Part shown: positions 6,865 to 13,087 of the stretch, in pieces | Position numbering within the stretch: position 1 is the stretch's first letter | Layout: each line of letters starts with the position of its first letter | Virus record (IMG/VR): IMGVR_UViG_3300028840_001326 | Coordinates: 1-43,864 of that record | DNA: 43,864 bases | Direction: 5' to 3' (one strand) | From: a virus | Notes under the pieces: generated by a model | The model's input: the letters and a program-made list of their open reading frames with translations, nothing else | Databases searched by the model: none | What the model was told of the DNA's origin: nothing | Translations under genes and position numbers: made by a program

Positions 6865-7677
6865 ATGACGGACATAATCCAGCTACAGTCTGAGACGATA
6901 GGAGCCCTCGCCAAGGCGAAGGCCGCGGCCCAGGCGGAACTCCAGGATCCTGTCAAGACGCGGGAGGTCAAGGTCAAATCGGCCAAGGCTAACTTCTCCT
7001 ATAGCTTCGCGGACTTGAACGACTGCGCGGCCCTGATCCGTCCAGTCTTCTCGAAGCATGGGTTGGCCATTACCCAGAGGGTACTTACCACATGGGTGGC
7101 GGACGATCCCCTCCTCGTCATCAGTACCCAGATCACCCACGGGGAGAGTGGGGAGTGGGAGCGCGACTGGTACGCCCTACCGTTCGCCAAGGGCAGGACC
7201 CAGAACGGGACGGAGTACCTCCTGGGCCACCAGGAACAGGCCAAGTTGATCACGTTCAACAAGAGATACTCCCTCGTTACTATGTGCCTTTGTTGCCCCA
7301 AGGGGGATGATGACGACGGGAACAGCCTCCCCGACAGTTTGAGAGGAGAGGTCTCCCCCCCCAAGGAACAGCCGCGGCAGCCACGGCAACAGGGCTCCCA
7401 GGGCGGCGGTGGAGGCTCTGAGCAGAAGAAGCACGGCCCTCATGTTTGGCACGCGTGGGGCTTGGCGGGGAAGGTCTGGGAGGACTACGGTGAGCGAGGG
7501 AAGCAACTCACCTTCCAGGTTAAGACCCTAAGCACGGGAGAGGTTACGTCCTGGGAGGCCATGAAGGAGCGACCCGCAGAGGATCCCCTCTGGAGCCAAC
7601 TGGAGGAGAGGCTCCGCGGGTTCATAGGAGGAGAAGGCAATGGCCAAGAAGCAGAAGAAGATGATGCCCCATTCTAG
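6865..7677 (+). CDS. erf: ERF-family single-strand annealing protein
   Basis: This 270-residue protein belongs to the ERF recombinases, which anneal complementary single strands during phage recombination and genome circularisation. The core at about residues 40-150 contains FSYSFADLNDCAALIRPVFSKHGL and later VISTQITHGESGEWERDW, the usual ERF order. After residue 150 comes a Pro/Gln/Gly linker (about 165-190), then a C-terminal region with a Trp-rich segment and an acidic EEDDAPF-type end. Such acidic tips often recruit partners such as SSB. No SSB or exonuclease is obvious nearby. Confidence 0.88.
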   Translation: MTDIIQLQSETIGALAKAKAAAQAELQDPVKTREVKVKSAKANFSYSFADLNDCAALIRPVFSKHGLAITQRVLTTWVADDPLLVISTQITHGESGEWERDWYALPFAKGRTQNGTEYLLGHQEQAKLITFNKRYSLVTMCLCCPKGDDDDGNSLPDSLRGEVSPPKEQPRQPRQQGSQGGGGGSEQKKHGPHVWHAWGLAGKVWEDYGERGKQLTFQVKTLSTGEVTSWEAMKERPAEDPLWSQLEERLRGFIGGEGNGQEAEEDDAPF

Positions 7678-7948
7678 CGGACTGATCGACCACGGAGGAG
7701 GGCGGTACAGTGTCCCGAAAGGAACGACACAGAAGGAACTCCAGAGAATGCTCGAGGGTCTGGATCGGAACGGACGGAGTCCGTCATCCAATAGGAGGCG
7801 AACTTCACGGCGTCCTCCAGGCTACAGGTGGAAGAAGGGAGGCGGGATCGTCGAGTATGGAGAGGGCGAGGAGCCTTCTCCTCCCTCTCCTGGGCGCGTT
7901 GTTCGGATCAAGGGGAACCAGAAGGAGGAAGACGATGGCACAAGCTAG
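7640..7948 (+). CDS. Small basic protein, unknown
   Basis: This 102-residue protein begins 38 bases inside the ERF gene in another frame, with AGGAGGAGAAGG before ATG 7640. The N-terminus is Lys-rich (KKQKKMM), the middle is Arg/Ser/Pro-rich and the end is acidic. It has no recognised domain and could be a nucleic-acid binding accessory of the recombinase. Codon choice resembles its neighbours less clearly than most genes here, so it is less certain. Confidence 0.55.
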   Translation: MAKKQKKMMPHSSGLIDHGGGRYSVPKGTTQKELQRMLEGLDRNGRSPSSNRRRTSRRPPGYRWKKGGGIVEYGEGEEPSPPSPGRVVRIKGNQKEEDDGTS

Positions 7949-8333
7949 GTGGTATCACCAACTCCCAATGTCCTGGATCGAGGACGTTGCTTGTCCATGC
8001 TGCGGGGAGGTCAAGATCAAGACCAAGGTTCTCGCGGCCCTGCGGAAGGTTGGGCATAGGTACGGACAGATGATCTATATCACGTCCGCCTACAGATGCC
8101 CAAGCCACAACGCGAGCCTCCCAGGGTCCTCTCCTACCTCCAAGCACATGGCAGGGCTCGCCCTGGATATTGCTCCCCTAGCACAGGAGACGCGGGAGGC
8201 ATTCGTTGAGACCCTGGACAAGCTGGAGACCGCGTGCGTTGAAACCAGGGAGATAGTGTTCATAAAGCGATACCGGACCCACGTCCACATTGATCTTCGC
8301 CCAGGCCAACGGATCTGGAAGCGGGAGGTGTAA
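7935..8333 (+). CDS. M15-type zinc peptidase (D-Ala-D-Ala/endolysin-like)
   Basis: This 132-residue protein has the Peptidase_M15A/VanY-like zinc site. ITSAYRCPSHN is followed by SKHMAGLALDIAP (His and Asp ligands near residues 70-78) and the late THVHIDLR with the third His. A CPCCGE pair near residue 20 is extra. Enzymes of this group cut peptidoglycan stem peptides and often serve as phage endolysins. It sits in the early block rather than among late genes, next to a membrane protein, so it may be the endolysin or act on the wall early. The start overlaps the preceding gene. Confidence 0.85.
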   Translation: MAQARWYHQLPMSWIEDVACPCCGEVKIKTKVLAALRKVGHRYGQMIYITSAYRCPSHNASLPGSSPTSKHMAGLALDIAPLAQETREAFVETLDKLETACVETREIVFIKRYRTHVHIDLRPGQRIWKREV

Positions 8334-8335
8334 GC

Positions 8336-8653
8336 ATGAAGATGTCCAACCAAATAGCCCTATTGACTTGTCTCGTGGCGTTGCTGTCCCTGGTGGGCCA
8401 CTATTGGCTCCTGTGTTACTGGGGACAGCATCTGGAACTAGCACGGGCAGAGATCGCGGCGGGGATCGCCAACGCGGAAGGGCGCGTCCTCAACGAGGTG
8501 ATCTCCCAGGAGTTCCGGCTGGAGATCAAGGACCTGAGTCCAGAGGAGCGGCTGGAATATGTCGCGTTGCTTGCCTGTCAGGGCGAGGAGGGCGAGGAGA
8601 TCCGTGGCGTGGAGGCCGTGGCCATGGTGGAGGAGGTGGCTCCGAATGAGTAG
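8336..8653 (+). CDS. Membrane protein next to peptidase; holin or spanin candidate
   Basis: This 105-residue protein has a single hydrophobic segment at about residues 6-28 followed by a long charged helical tail. A type II or N-terminally anchored topology fits an inner-membrane spanin or an accessory holin. It starts two bases after the M15 peptidase stop, which supports a lysis role by neighbourhood only. No family match is claimed. Confidence 0.68.
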   Translation: MKMSNQIALLTCLVALLSLVGHYWLLCYWGQHLELARAEIAAGIANAEGRVLNEVISQEFRLEIKDLSPEERLEYVALLACQGEEGEEIRGVEAVAMVEEVAPNE

Positions 8654-8912
8654 GGAGGAAATGCTGGAGACCATACAACAGGTGATGGATTGGCTCCACT
8701 ATTCGGGCCACCACAAGCAGGAGGCCAAGCTATGCATAGCGCGGGACGCTGTCCTGGAGGTCCTTGGCGTGGCGGTAGATCGGAGGAGGCGGATCGAGGA
8801 GCTGTTGGATGCGATAGACGCCATTGTGATATCTCCGTCGGGTACTTTAGGCGTGTATCGGGCTAGAGAAATAGAGAGACGCATCCGCCAAGAAGTCGGA
8901 GGTGAGGGGTGA
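8646..8912 (+). CDS. Small hypothetical protein
   Basis: This 88-residue, mostly helical protein is rich in Arg and Glu. ATG 8646 overlaps the previous stop and its own TGA overlaps the next GTG. Nothing in it points to a function. It belongs to a run of short translationally coupled early genes. Confidence 0.65.
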   Translation: MSREEMLETIQQVMDWLHYSGHHKQEAKLCIARDAVLEVLGVAVDRRRRIEELLDAIDAIVISPSGTLGVYRAREIERRIRQEVGGEG

Positions 8913-9175
8913 ATTGGACAGGAGAAACCTGTGAGCATGGAGGGTATTGCTGTAATCCAGAGGAATGCGAGGCCGTGGCGAGGGGGAAGACCCTCCTGGA
9001 GGTTTTCGGAGAGGAGGAGAGGAAGAAGCGGAGACGCGTGGAGTCCCTGGTGGATGCTGCGCGGGCGGTATCGGAGGAAGCTTGTATCCTGAACGACAAC
9101 GAACAAAGCGTGGAGACCAAGCTCCTCGAGGCCATGGACGCGGCCCTGGAGGAGATAGAGAAGGGAGGTCTGTGA
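8909..9175 (+). CDS. Small Cys-rich N-terminus protein
   Basis: The 88 residues start at a GTG overlapping the previous stop (GTGA). The first 20 residues contain four Cys and a His (CEHGGYCCNPEEC), which could hold a metal. The rest is a charged helix. No family is recognised. Confidence 0.65.
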   Translation: MNWTGETCEHGGYCCNPEECEAVARGKTLLEVFGEEERKKRRRVESLVDAARAVSEEACILNDNEQSVETKLLEAMDAALEEIEKGGL

Positions 9176-9447
9176 TGGCGTACCAGAAGGAGCGACGGGA
9201 GCGGCTCAGGATCCTGGTCCAGGAGATCAAGGAGGAGAAGGGCTGCTCCAGGTGCGGGGATAACAGGTTCCGCCATCTCGCCTTCCACCACAGGAACAGG
9301 ACCCACAAGCGATTCTCTATCGCGGAGGCCCTCAGGTATCGGCTCTCCCAGAAGACCGTCCTGGAGGAACTCCGCCGTTGTGACATCCTCTGCCATTCCT
9401 GCCACGCCACGGTCCACCATGAGCGCAGAAGGAGGGCGGCGGCATGA
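9175..9447 (+). CDS. HNH-like zinc protein, possible nuclease
   Basis: This 90-residue protein has the metal frame of HNH endonucleases. GCSRCG comes near residue 24, HLAFHHRN near 35, and CDILCHSCHATVHHE near the C-terminus, giving two CxxC knuckles around a central HH. The central His pair and last His could form a beta-beta-alpha metal site. Short phage HNH proteins assist packaging or act as homing enzymes. This one lies in the early block, so repair or recombination is also possible. ATG 9175 overlaps the previous TGA. Confidence 0.72.
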   Translation: MAYQKERRERLRILVQEIKEEKGCSRCGDNRFRHLAFHHRNRTHKRFSIAEALRYRLSQKTVLEELRRCDILCHSCHATVHHERRRRAAA

Positions 9448-9737
9448 AGCGGAAGAAGGCGGCGGGATATGTGAACTTGGAACTGGTGGAGAAGTTGGCG
9501 GAGAAGGAGTGCGAGCCCGCGGAGATCCTGTATTACCTCGTATTACGGGAGATGATGGAGAAGGGAGAGGAGGCCTTGACCCCTGACACGGTGGGCTCGC
9601 GGATCAGGCGGACGCGGATGATGTCGTGGCTCTACCTGGAGACCCTGGAGACCAGGGGCGTCCTGAAACGCCCAGAGGTGGAGAAGGGCCGATCCAGGAG
9701 GAGGAACGTCCTCAGGGATACCGTGTTCAACGTGTAG
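9444..9737 (+). CDS. Hypothetical protein, possible winged helix
   Basis: This 97-residue basic protein has predicted helices and an ending KGRSRRRNVLRDTVFNV that could be the wing of a winged-helix domain. The fold suggestion is weak. It is the last gene before the second promoter, so a role in regulation is possible. It overlaps the HNH-like gene by four bases. Confidence 0.62.
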   Translation: MKRKKAAGYVNLELVEKLAEKECEPAEILYYLVLREMMEKGEEALTPDTVGSRIRRTRMMSWLYLETLETRGVLKRPEVEKGRSRRRNVLRDTVFNV

Positions 9738-9744
9738 ATTTGGA

Positions 9745-9773
9745 TTGTAATGTGGCTCCCTGCGTGGTATAAT
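9745..9773 (+). promoter_or_regulatory. Sigma70-type promoter for the replication block
   Basis: TTGTAA at 9745-9750 and a consensus TATAAT at 9768-9773 are separated by 17 bases. The start of transcription should be near 9780. A 12-bp inverted repeat brackets the -10 box, so the promoter is probably regulated. Confidence 0.78.
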
Positions 9774-9798
9774 ACGGCATACTATAGCAGGGAGCCAC
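9752..9798. promoter_or_regulatory. 12-bp inverted repeat, probable operator
   Basis: Bases 9752-9763 (GTGGCTCCCTGC) are the exact reverse complement of 9787-9798. The left arm is in the promoter spacer and the right arm lies at about +8 to +19. Since the left arm is upstream of transcription, this cannot be a hairpin in that transcript, which favours a DNA-binding site for a repressor bridging the promoter. The HTH protein encoded 16 bases downstream is the obvious candidate. Confidence 0.65.
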
Positions 9799-9813
9799 TA
9801 GGAAGGAGGCAGT

Positions 9814-10017
9814 ATGCCAGAAGCAACGGCAACATTCCCGGAAGGGCCGTTCCTCAGTTTCGAGGAGGCGGCGGCCATGCTCCAGGTGGACCGGACAACT
9901 CTGAGCCGGTGGATCAAGGAGGGCAGGGTCCCGGAGTCCTGCTACGTCCAGCCCTCGAAGAAGTACATATTCTCGAGGACCGCCCTGGAGCGTTGGGTGG
10001 GGGAGGGGGGTGAGTAA
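9814..10017 (+). CDS. Helix-turn-helix DNA-binding protein (excisionase/HTH_17-like)
   Basis: This 67-residue protein has the MerR/excisionase-type winged helix: LSFEEAAAMLQVDRTTLSRWIKEGRV at about residues 12-37, followed by a short wing and FSRTALERWV. AGGAGG at 9804-9809 precedes ATG 9814. It could repress its own promoter through the 12-bp inverted repeat just upstream, help at the replication origin, or act as a replication-block regulator. With no integrase in the genome, a true excisionase role is unlikely. Confidence 0.82.
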   Translation: MPEATATFPEGPFLSFEEAAAMLQVDRTTLSRWIKEGRVPESCYVQPSKKYIFSRTALERWVGEGGE

Positions 10018-10829
10018 TGGCCGGCAAGCCTTATCCGTGGATGCAGTTCTGGCCCACGGATTGGCTCAAGGACACGCGGATCCTATCCCTGGGCTGTAGA
10101 GGGTTCTGGATCGACCTCATAGCCTATATGCATCCGGATGGAGAGTGGACGGGGACCCTGGAGCATTTGGCGCGAATGGTGGGAGGAACAGCGGAGGAGG
10201 TGAGATCATACCTGGAGGAACTGAGAGACACAGGAACGGCGGACGTAACTTGTCACGAGGCGTCCCGCGGATGTCACGGTGAGACCTGGACCCTGGTGAG
10301 CCGCAGAATGAAGAAGGAGGCGAACGAGAGAACAGCCGCAACCAAGCGGAAACAGAGGCAGAGGGCCAAGGCTTCCAAGCCTCGTCCCGCCCATGTCCCA
10401 CCTCCTCGTCCCGCCAATGTCCCGCCCATGTCACAGACAGAGACAGAATCAGAGACAGAATCAGAAACAGAGATAGAGAAGAAGGCTCCCTCTCCTGTGG
10501 AGGAAGTTCTCCCTGAAACCTTCGAGGGCTATTGGAACCAGAAGGCCGACGCGGTCCAGGGGCTTGTCCCTCTGTTGGCCATGGACGAACCTCTCCGCCG
10601 GGAACTGAAGGCTCGATGCGAGGACCCGTGGTGGGTGGAGCATTGGCTGGAGGCCTTGGCCGCGGTCCCGTCCTGCCTTTGGCACGTCCAGAACGGGAAA
10701 GCAACGCCGGACTGGTTCCTCAAGGAGGGGACCGTGAGGAAGATCCTCCAGGGCAACTTCAAGGCTACAGAGAAGGAGAAGGCACAGGAGCGCAAGGGCA
10801 AGCACGCCATGTACAAGATGCTAAATTGA
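10017..10829 (+). CDS. Replication initiator / replisome organizer-like protein
   Basis: The protein is 270 residues. The N-terminal YPWMQFWPTDWLKDTRILSLGCRG is typical of DUF1376-like phage replication proteins. A winged-helix region follows to about residue 85, then a low-complexity linker rich in Pro, Thr, Ser and Glu (about residues 115-160), then a C-terminal domain with Trp motifs. This bipartite layout is that of lambda O-type initiators: the N-terminus binds origin repeats and the C-terminus meets the helicase loader or host helicase. The linker-coding DNA itself holds repeats (10380-10475), as in lambda. The start overlaps the HTH gene stop (TAATG). Confidence 0.78.
   Translation: MAGKPYPWMQFWPTDWLKDTRILSLGCRGFWIDLIAYMHPDGEWTGTLEHLARMVGGTAEEVRSYLEELRDTGTADVTCHEASRGCHGETWTLVSRRMKKEANERTAATKRKQRQRAKASKPRPAHVPPPRPANVPPMSQTETESETESETEIEKKAPSPVEEVLPETFEGYWNQKADAVQGLVPLLAMDEPLRRELKARCEDPWWVEHWLEALAAVPSCLWHVQNGKATPDWFLKEGTVRKILQGNFKATEKEKAQERKGKHAMYKMLN
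10380..10475. repeat. Iteron-like direct repeats, candidate origin of replication
   Basis: Two adjacent 24-base units (10380-10403 and 10404-10427) agree at 21 of 24 positions. They are followed by two perfect 12-base units GAGACAGAATCA (10440-10451, 10452-10463) and a diverged third to 10475. The second part is A-rich on an otherwise GC-rich background. The arrangement of iterons plus an A-rich stretch inside an initiator gene resembles the lambda origin; function is inferred. Confidence 0.5.
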
Positions 10830-10844
10830 GGGAAGGAGGGCAAT

Positions 10845-11195
10845 ATGCCCAGGAAGACGTTGGTGGAAGTTGTGACTACGAAGGCCTACAGGTGCGCGAA
10901 CTGCTCCACGGTCCACGAGAAGCGGGAGAGTGTCTTCCCCTGCCCGATCTGCGGGGAGGCTATCTGTGGGAGTTGTTCAGAACTCGTGGGGCTTGGGTAC
11001 TCCGTGGGGGAGGGCCTGGAGACGGAGTGGACGGACACGGGGAGCGTCCACGTCCATCCATCCTGCCTCGAGGATCGCGGTGGAATGCTGGAGAAGGCCC
11101 TCTCCGGTGAGCGGATCGCCAGAAGCTTGGCGCAGGGGCGGCGGCGGAAGTTCAAAACAACTTGCTTCCAGAAGAAGGGGGCCGCGGATGACTAA
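10845..11195 (+). CDS. Zinc-finger-like protein
   Basis: In this 116-residue protein residues 16-45 hold CANC, CPIC and CGSC pairs, enough for a treble-clef or RING-like double zinc site. HVHPSCL near residue 69 adds His and Cys. The C-terminus is basic. AGGAGGG precedes ATG 10845. It may bind nucleic acid or act as an adaptor in the replication block; no exact family is claimed. Confidence 0.72.
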   Translation: MPRKTLVEVVTTKAYRCANCSTVHEKRESVFPCPICGEAICGSCSELVGLGYSVGEGLETEWTDTGSVHVHPSCLEDRGGMLEKALSGERIARSLAQGRRRKFKTTCFQKKGAADD

Positions 11196-11493
11196 GCCCA
11201 CCCCAGGACCATGGCGGAGAGGGCGTGGGAAGTCCTCCATATCCGTTTTCGGACGTGGAGGGGTTCCCGTGGCCGTGGCGGATCCGCGGTGGGACAGGAA
11301 GGGAGACGCCTACAGGATCGCGAGGACCAACGCCCAGTTGATCTCCGCGGCTCCTGATCTCCTCAGGGCGGCGAAGAAGGCCCTGGAGTGTGACGGTGAG
11401 ATCCTGATGTATGACACGGGAGGCCTACCTACAGAGGCCACAGACGCCCTAGAGCGGGCGATCAAGAAGGCAGAGGAGGATGTGAGTGTCTGA
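11188..11493 (+). CDS. Small phage protein with PGPW and SAAPDLL motifs
   Basis: This 101-residue protein has TPGPW near the N-terminus, then a central NAQLISAAPDLLRAAKKAL and a late AIKKA helix. This pattern is common in uncharacterised small phage proteins. It overlaps the preceding gene by 8 bases. A related gene lies at 12776-13087, sharing the SAAP-L--A-(K)-AL and AI-KAE segments, so the two are probably ancient duplicates or two members of the same family. Function unknown. Confidence 0.75.
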   Translation: MTKPTPGPWRRGRGKSSISVFGRGGVPVAVADPRWDRKGDAYRIARTNAQLISAAPDLLRAAKKALECDGEILMYDTGGLPTEATDALERAIKKAEEDVSV

Positions 11494-11701
11494 TCTCCTG
11501 CGGCGTGGCATATCTGCGGACGTGGCCCAGGCCAAATCTCGCGAGATCGAGGAGAGGCCCAGGGCCGTGGTCTATGTGGACGAGGAGGGGCGGGCGTCCT
11601 GCGAACATTGCGGGCAGTTTTTCAACCCGTCCGCCCGCTCCTGGTTCCTGAACAAGGCGCGGGGCCGTTGGGAGCATCGTTGCCTTCTAGGAGGGAGGTG
11701 A
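11486..11701 (+). CDS. Small Cys/His protein
   Basis: The 71 residues start at a GTG overlapping the previous stop. A C-x2-C pair (CEHCG) near residue 39 and a later H-x-C (EHRC) may form a one-zinc finger. The sequence around it (PSARSWFLNKARGRWEHRC) is basic and aromatic, which fits nucleic-acid binding. No family is recognised. Confidence 0.65.
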   Translation: MSDLLRRGISADVAQAKSREIEERPRAVVYVDEEGRASCEHCGQFFNPSARSWFLNKARGRWEHRCLLGGR

Positions 11702-11704
11702 GGG

Positions 11705-11947
11705 GTGAGCAAGATCAGACCATTCTCCAACGGGAGCCAATACGCGGATTGGACGGAGAGGAACTGCGTGAGGTGCGGGAAATGGGACCCAGACAAGGCG
11801 GGGGACTGTGAGATAGACCTAGCCCTGGGCTTGGGCTACCTTGGGGACGGGCTCATTTCGGCAGAGATCGCGGACAGAATGGGCCTCCTTGAGAACCGCA
11901 GAAGCTACACTTGGGATTGTCCAGAGATCCAGAAGGGAGACGGGTGA
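11705..11947 (+). CDS. Small Cys-containing hypothetical protein
   Basis: The 80 residues start at GTG 11705, with GGAGGTGAGG just upstream. CVRCGKW near residue 21, with C34 and a C-terminal WDCPE, could give four metal ligands. It precedes the radical SAM gene and overlaps it (GTGA). A role as a partner or substrate carrier of that enzyme is conceivable but unsupported. Confidence 0.65.
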   Translation: MSKIRPFSNGSQYADWTERNCVRCGKWDPDKAGDCEIDLALGLGYLGDGLISAEIADRMGLLENRRSYTWDCPEIQKGDG

Positions 11948-12786
11948 GCGGACAGCATCTCCGCGTCTTCCCCAGGAAGACCTCGTACACGCCCACGGAT
12001 CCGGCTGTCCGCTTCGGGCCTCCAGGCCTATTTGACCGCCCGGAGTCCGTGGACGTGTCCGTAACCTTCACATGGGATATTCCTCGAGGGGAGTGGTTGC
12101 GCCACCAATGGGAGATGGTCTGTGATCGGGTGAGGATCGGCGGCCCCGCCTTCGGAGATCCAGGGGGGGCCTTCGTTCCTGGGCGGTACGTCCGCGAGGG
12201 CGTGACGATCACCTCCAGGGGCTGTCCGTGTCGCTGTTCATTCTGCTACGTTCCCAAGCGGGAGGGAAGGATCCGCGAGCTGGAGACAATCCACCCGGGG
12301 AACGTGGTCAACGACAACAACCTTCTAGCCTGTTCAAGCGATCACCTGGAGCGCGTTTGGGCCATGCTAAGAACCCAGGGGGACATCCGATTCCCTGGAG
12401 GCCTGGACGCCACGAGGCTGAAGACGGACCACATAATGGCCCTCCGCGGGCTGTCCGTGCGGGCTCTCTGGTTCGCCTTCGACTCCGGAGAGAAGTGGCC
12501 CCACGTCCAGAACGCGATCCAGCGTTGCCGCGAGTATTGGACCAGGGACCGCCTCCGCTGTTATGTCCTCATGGGCTACACGGGGGACACGATAGACGAG
12601 GCGGAGGGAAGGCTCCGTTGGGTATGGGACCAGGGGGCCATCCCGTTCGCTATGCTCTACTGTGACGACAACGGGAAGACGAGAGGAGGAGAGTGGAGGA
12701 GGCTCCAGAAGATATTTGCACGGCCCGCGATCTTGCGCGGGATCTGTAGGGACGGGAGAGATTGGAGGTCTGTTGGTGAGGCGTGA
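11944..12786 (+). CDS. Radical SAM enzyme
   Basis: This 280-residue protein contains the CxxxCxxC 4Fe-4S motif within SRGCPCRCSFCYVPKREG near residues 90-107. It should bind SAM and start radical chemistry. Downstream, FPGGLDATRL, LWFAFDS and CYVLMGYTGDTIDEAE form the partial TIM barrel strands seen in a group of phage Fe-S oxidoreductases. The substrate is unknown. In other phages such enzymes lie in replication or modification regions, as here between zinc proteins and a DNA methyltransferase, so a nucleotide or nucleic-acid substrate is possible. GTG 11944 overlaps the previous stop. Confidence 0.85.
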   Translation: MSGQHLRVFPRKTSYTPTDPAVRFGPPGLFDRPESVDVSVTFTWDIPRGEWLRHQWEMVCDRVRIGGPAFGDPGGAFVPGRYVREGVTITSRGCPCRCSFCYVPKREGRIRELETIHPGNVVNDNNLLACSSDHLERVWAMLRTQGDIRFPGGLDATRLKTDHIMALRGLSVRALWFAFDSGEKWPHVQNAIQRCREYWTRDRLRCYVLMGYTGDTIDEAEGRLRWVWDQGAIPFAMLYCDDNGKTRGGEWRRLQKIFARPAILRGICRDGRDWRSVGEA

Positions 12787-13087
12787 CTGGAACAGGAGAA
12801 TGGAAGACAGGAGGAAGCAAAAGGGCTTCCGCGGGTGGTACGTCCAGAGGAATCCCCTCCGGAGCCGCTGGTGTATCCTCTCCAAGGGCGATGTTATCGT
12901 CTGTGAAGCGTGGAACGAGTCCACGGCGCACCTCCTATCCGCGGCCCCTGAACTCTACGAGGCGGCGAAGGAGGCCCTGGGAGCCCTCGAGGACCTGGAC
13001 GGGACCCACCTCAGGATCCACGAGAAGGACCTCTACCCGCTCCAGGAGGCAATAGACAAAGCGGAAGGAGAAGGAGGTGGCGCGTGA
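12776..13087 (+). CDS. Second small protein of the SAAPELL type
   Basis: The 103 residues start at GTG 12776, with GGAGG seven bases before it. It has a basic N-terminus, GWYVQRNPLRSRW and then LLSAAPELYEAAKEAL and AIDKAE, resembling the product of 11188-11493. Its TGA at 13085-13087 overlaps both the methyltransferase start (13077) and, by the usual GTGA overlap, the start of the overprinting frame at 13084. Function unknown. Confidence 0.72.
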   Translation: MRRDWNRRMEDRRKQKGFRGWYVQRNPLRSRWCILSKGDVIVCEAWNESTAHLLSAAPELYEAAKEALGALEDLDGTHLRIHEKDLYPLQEAIDKAEGEGGGA

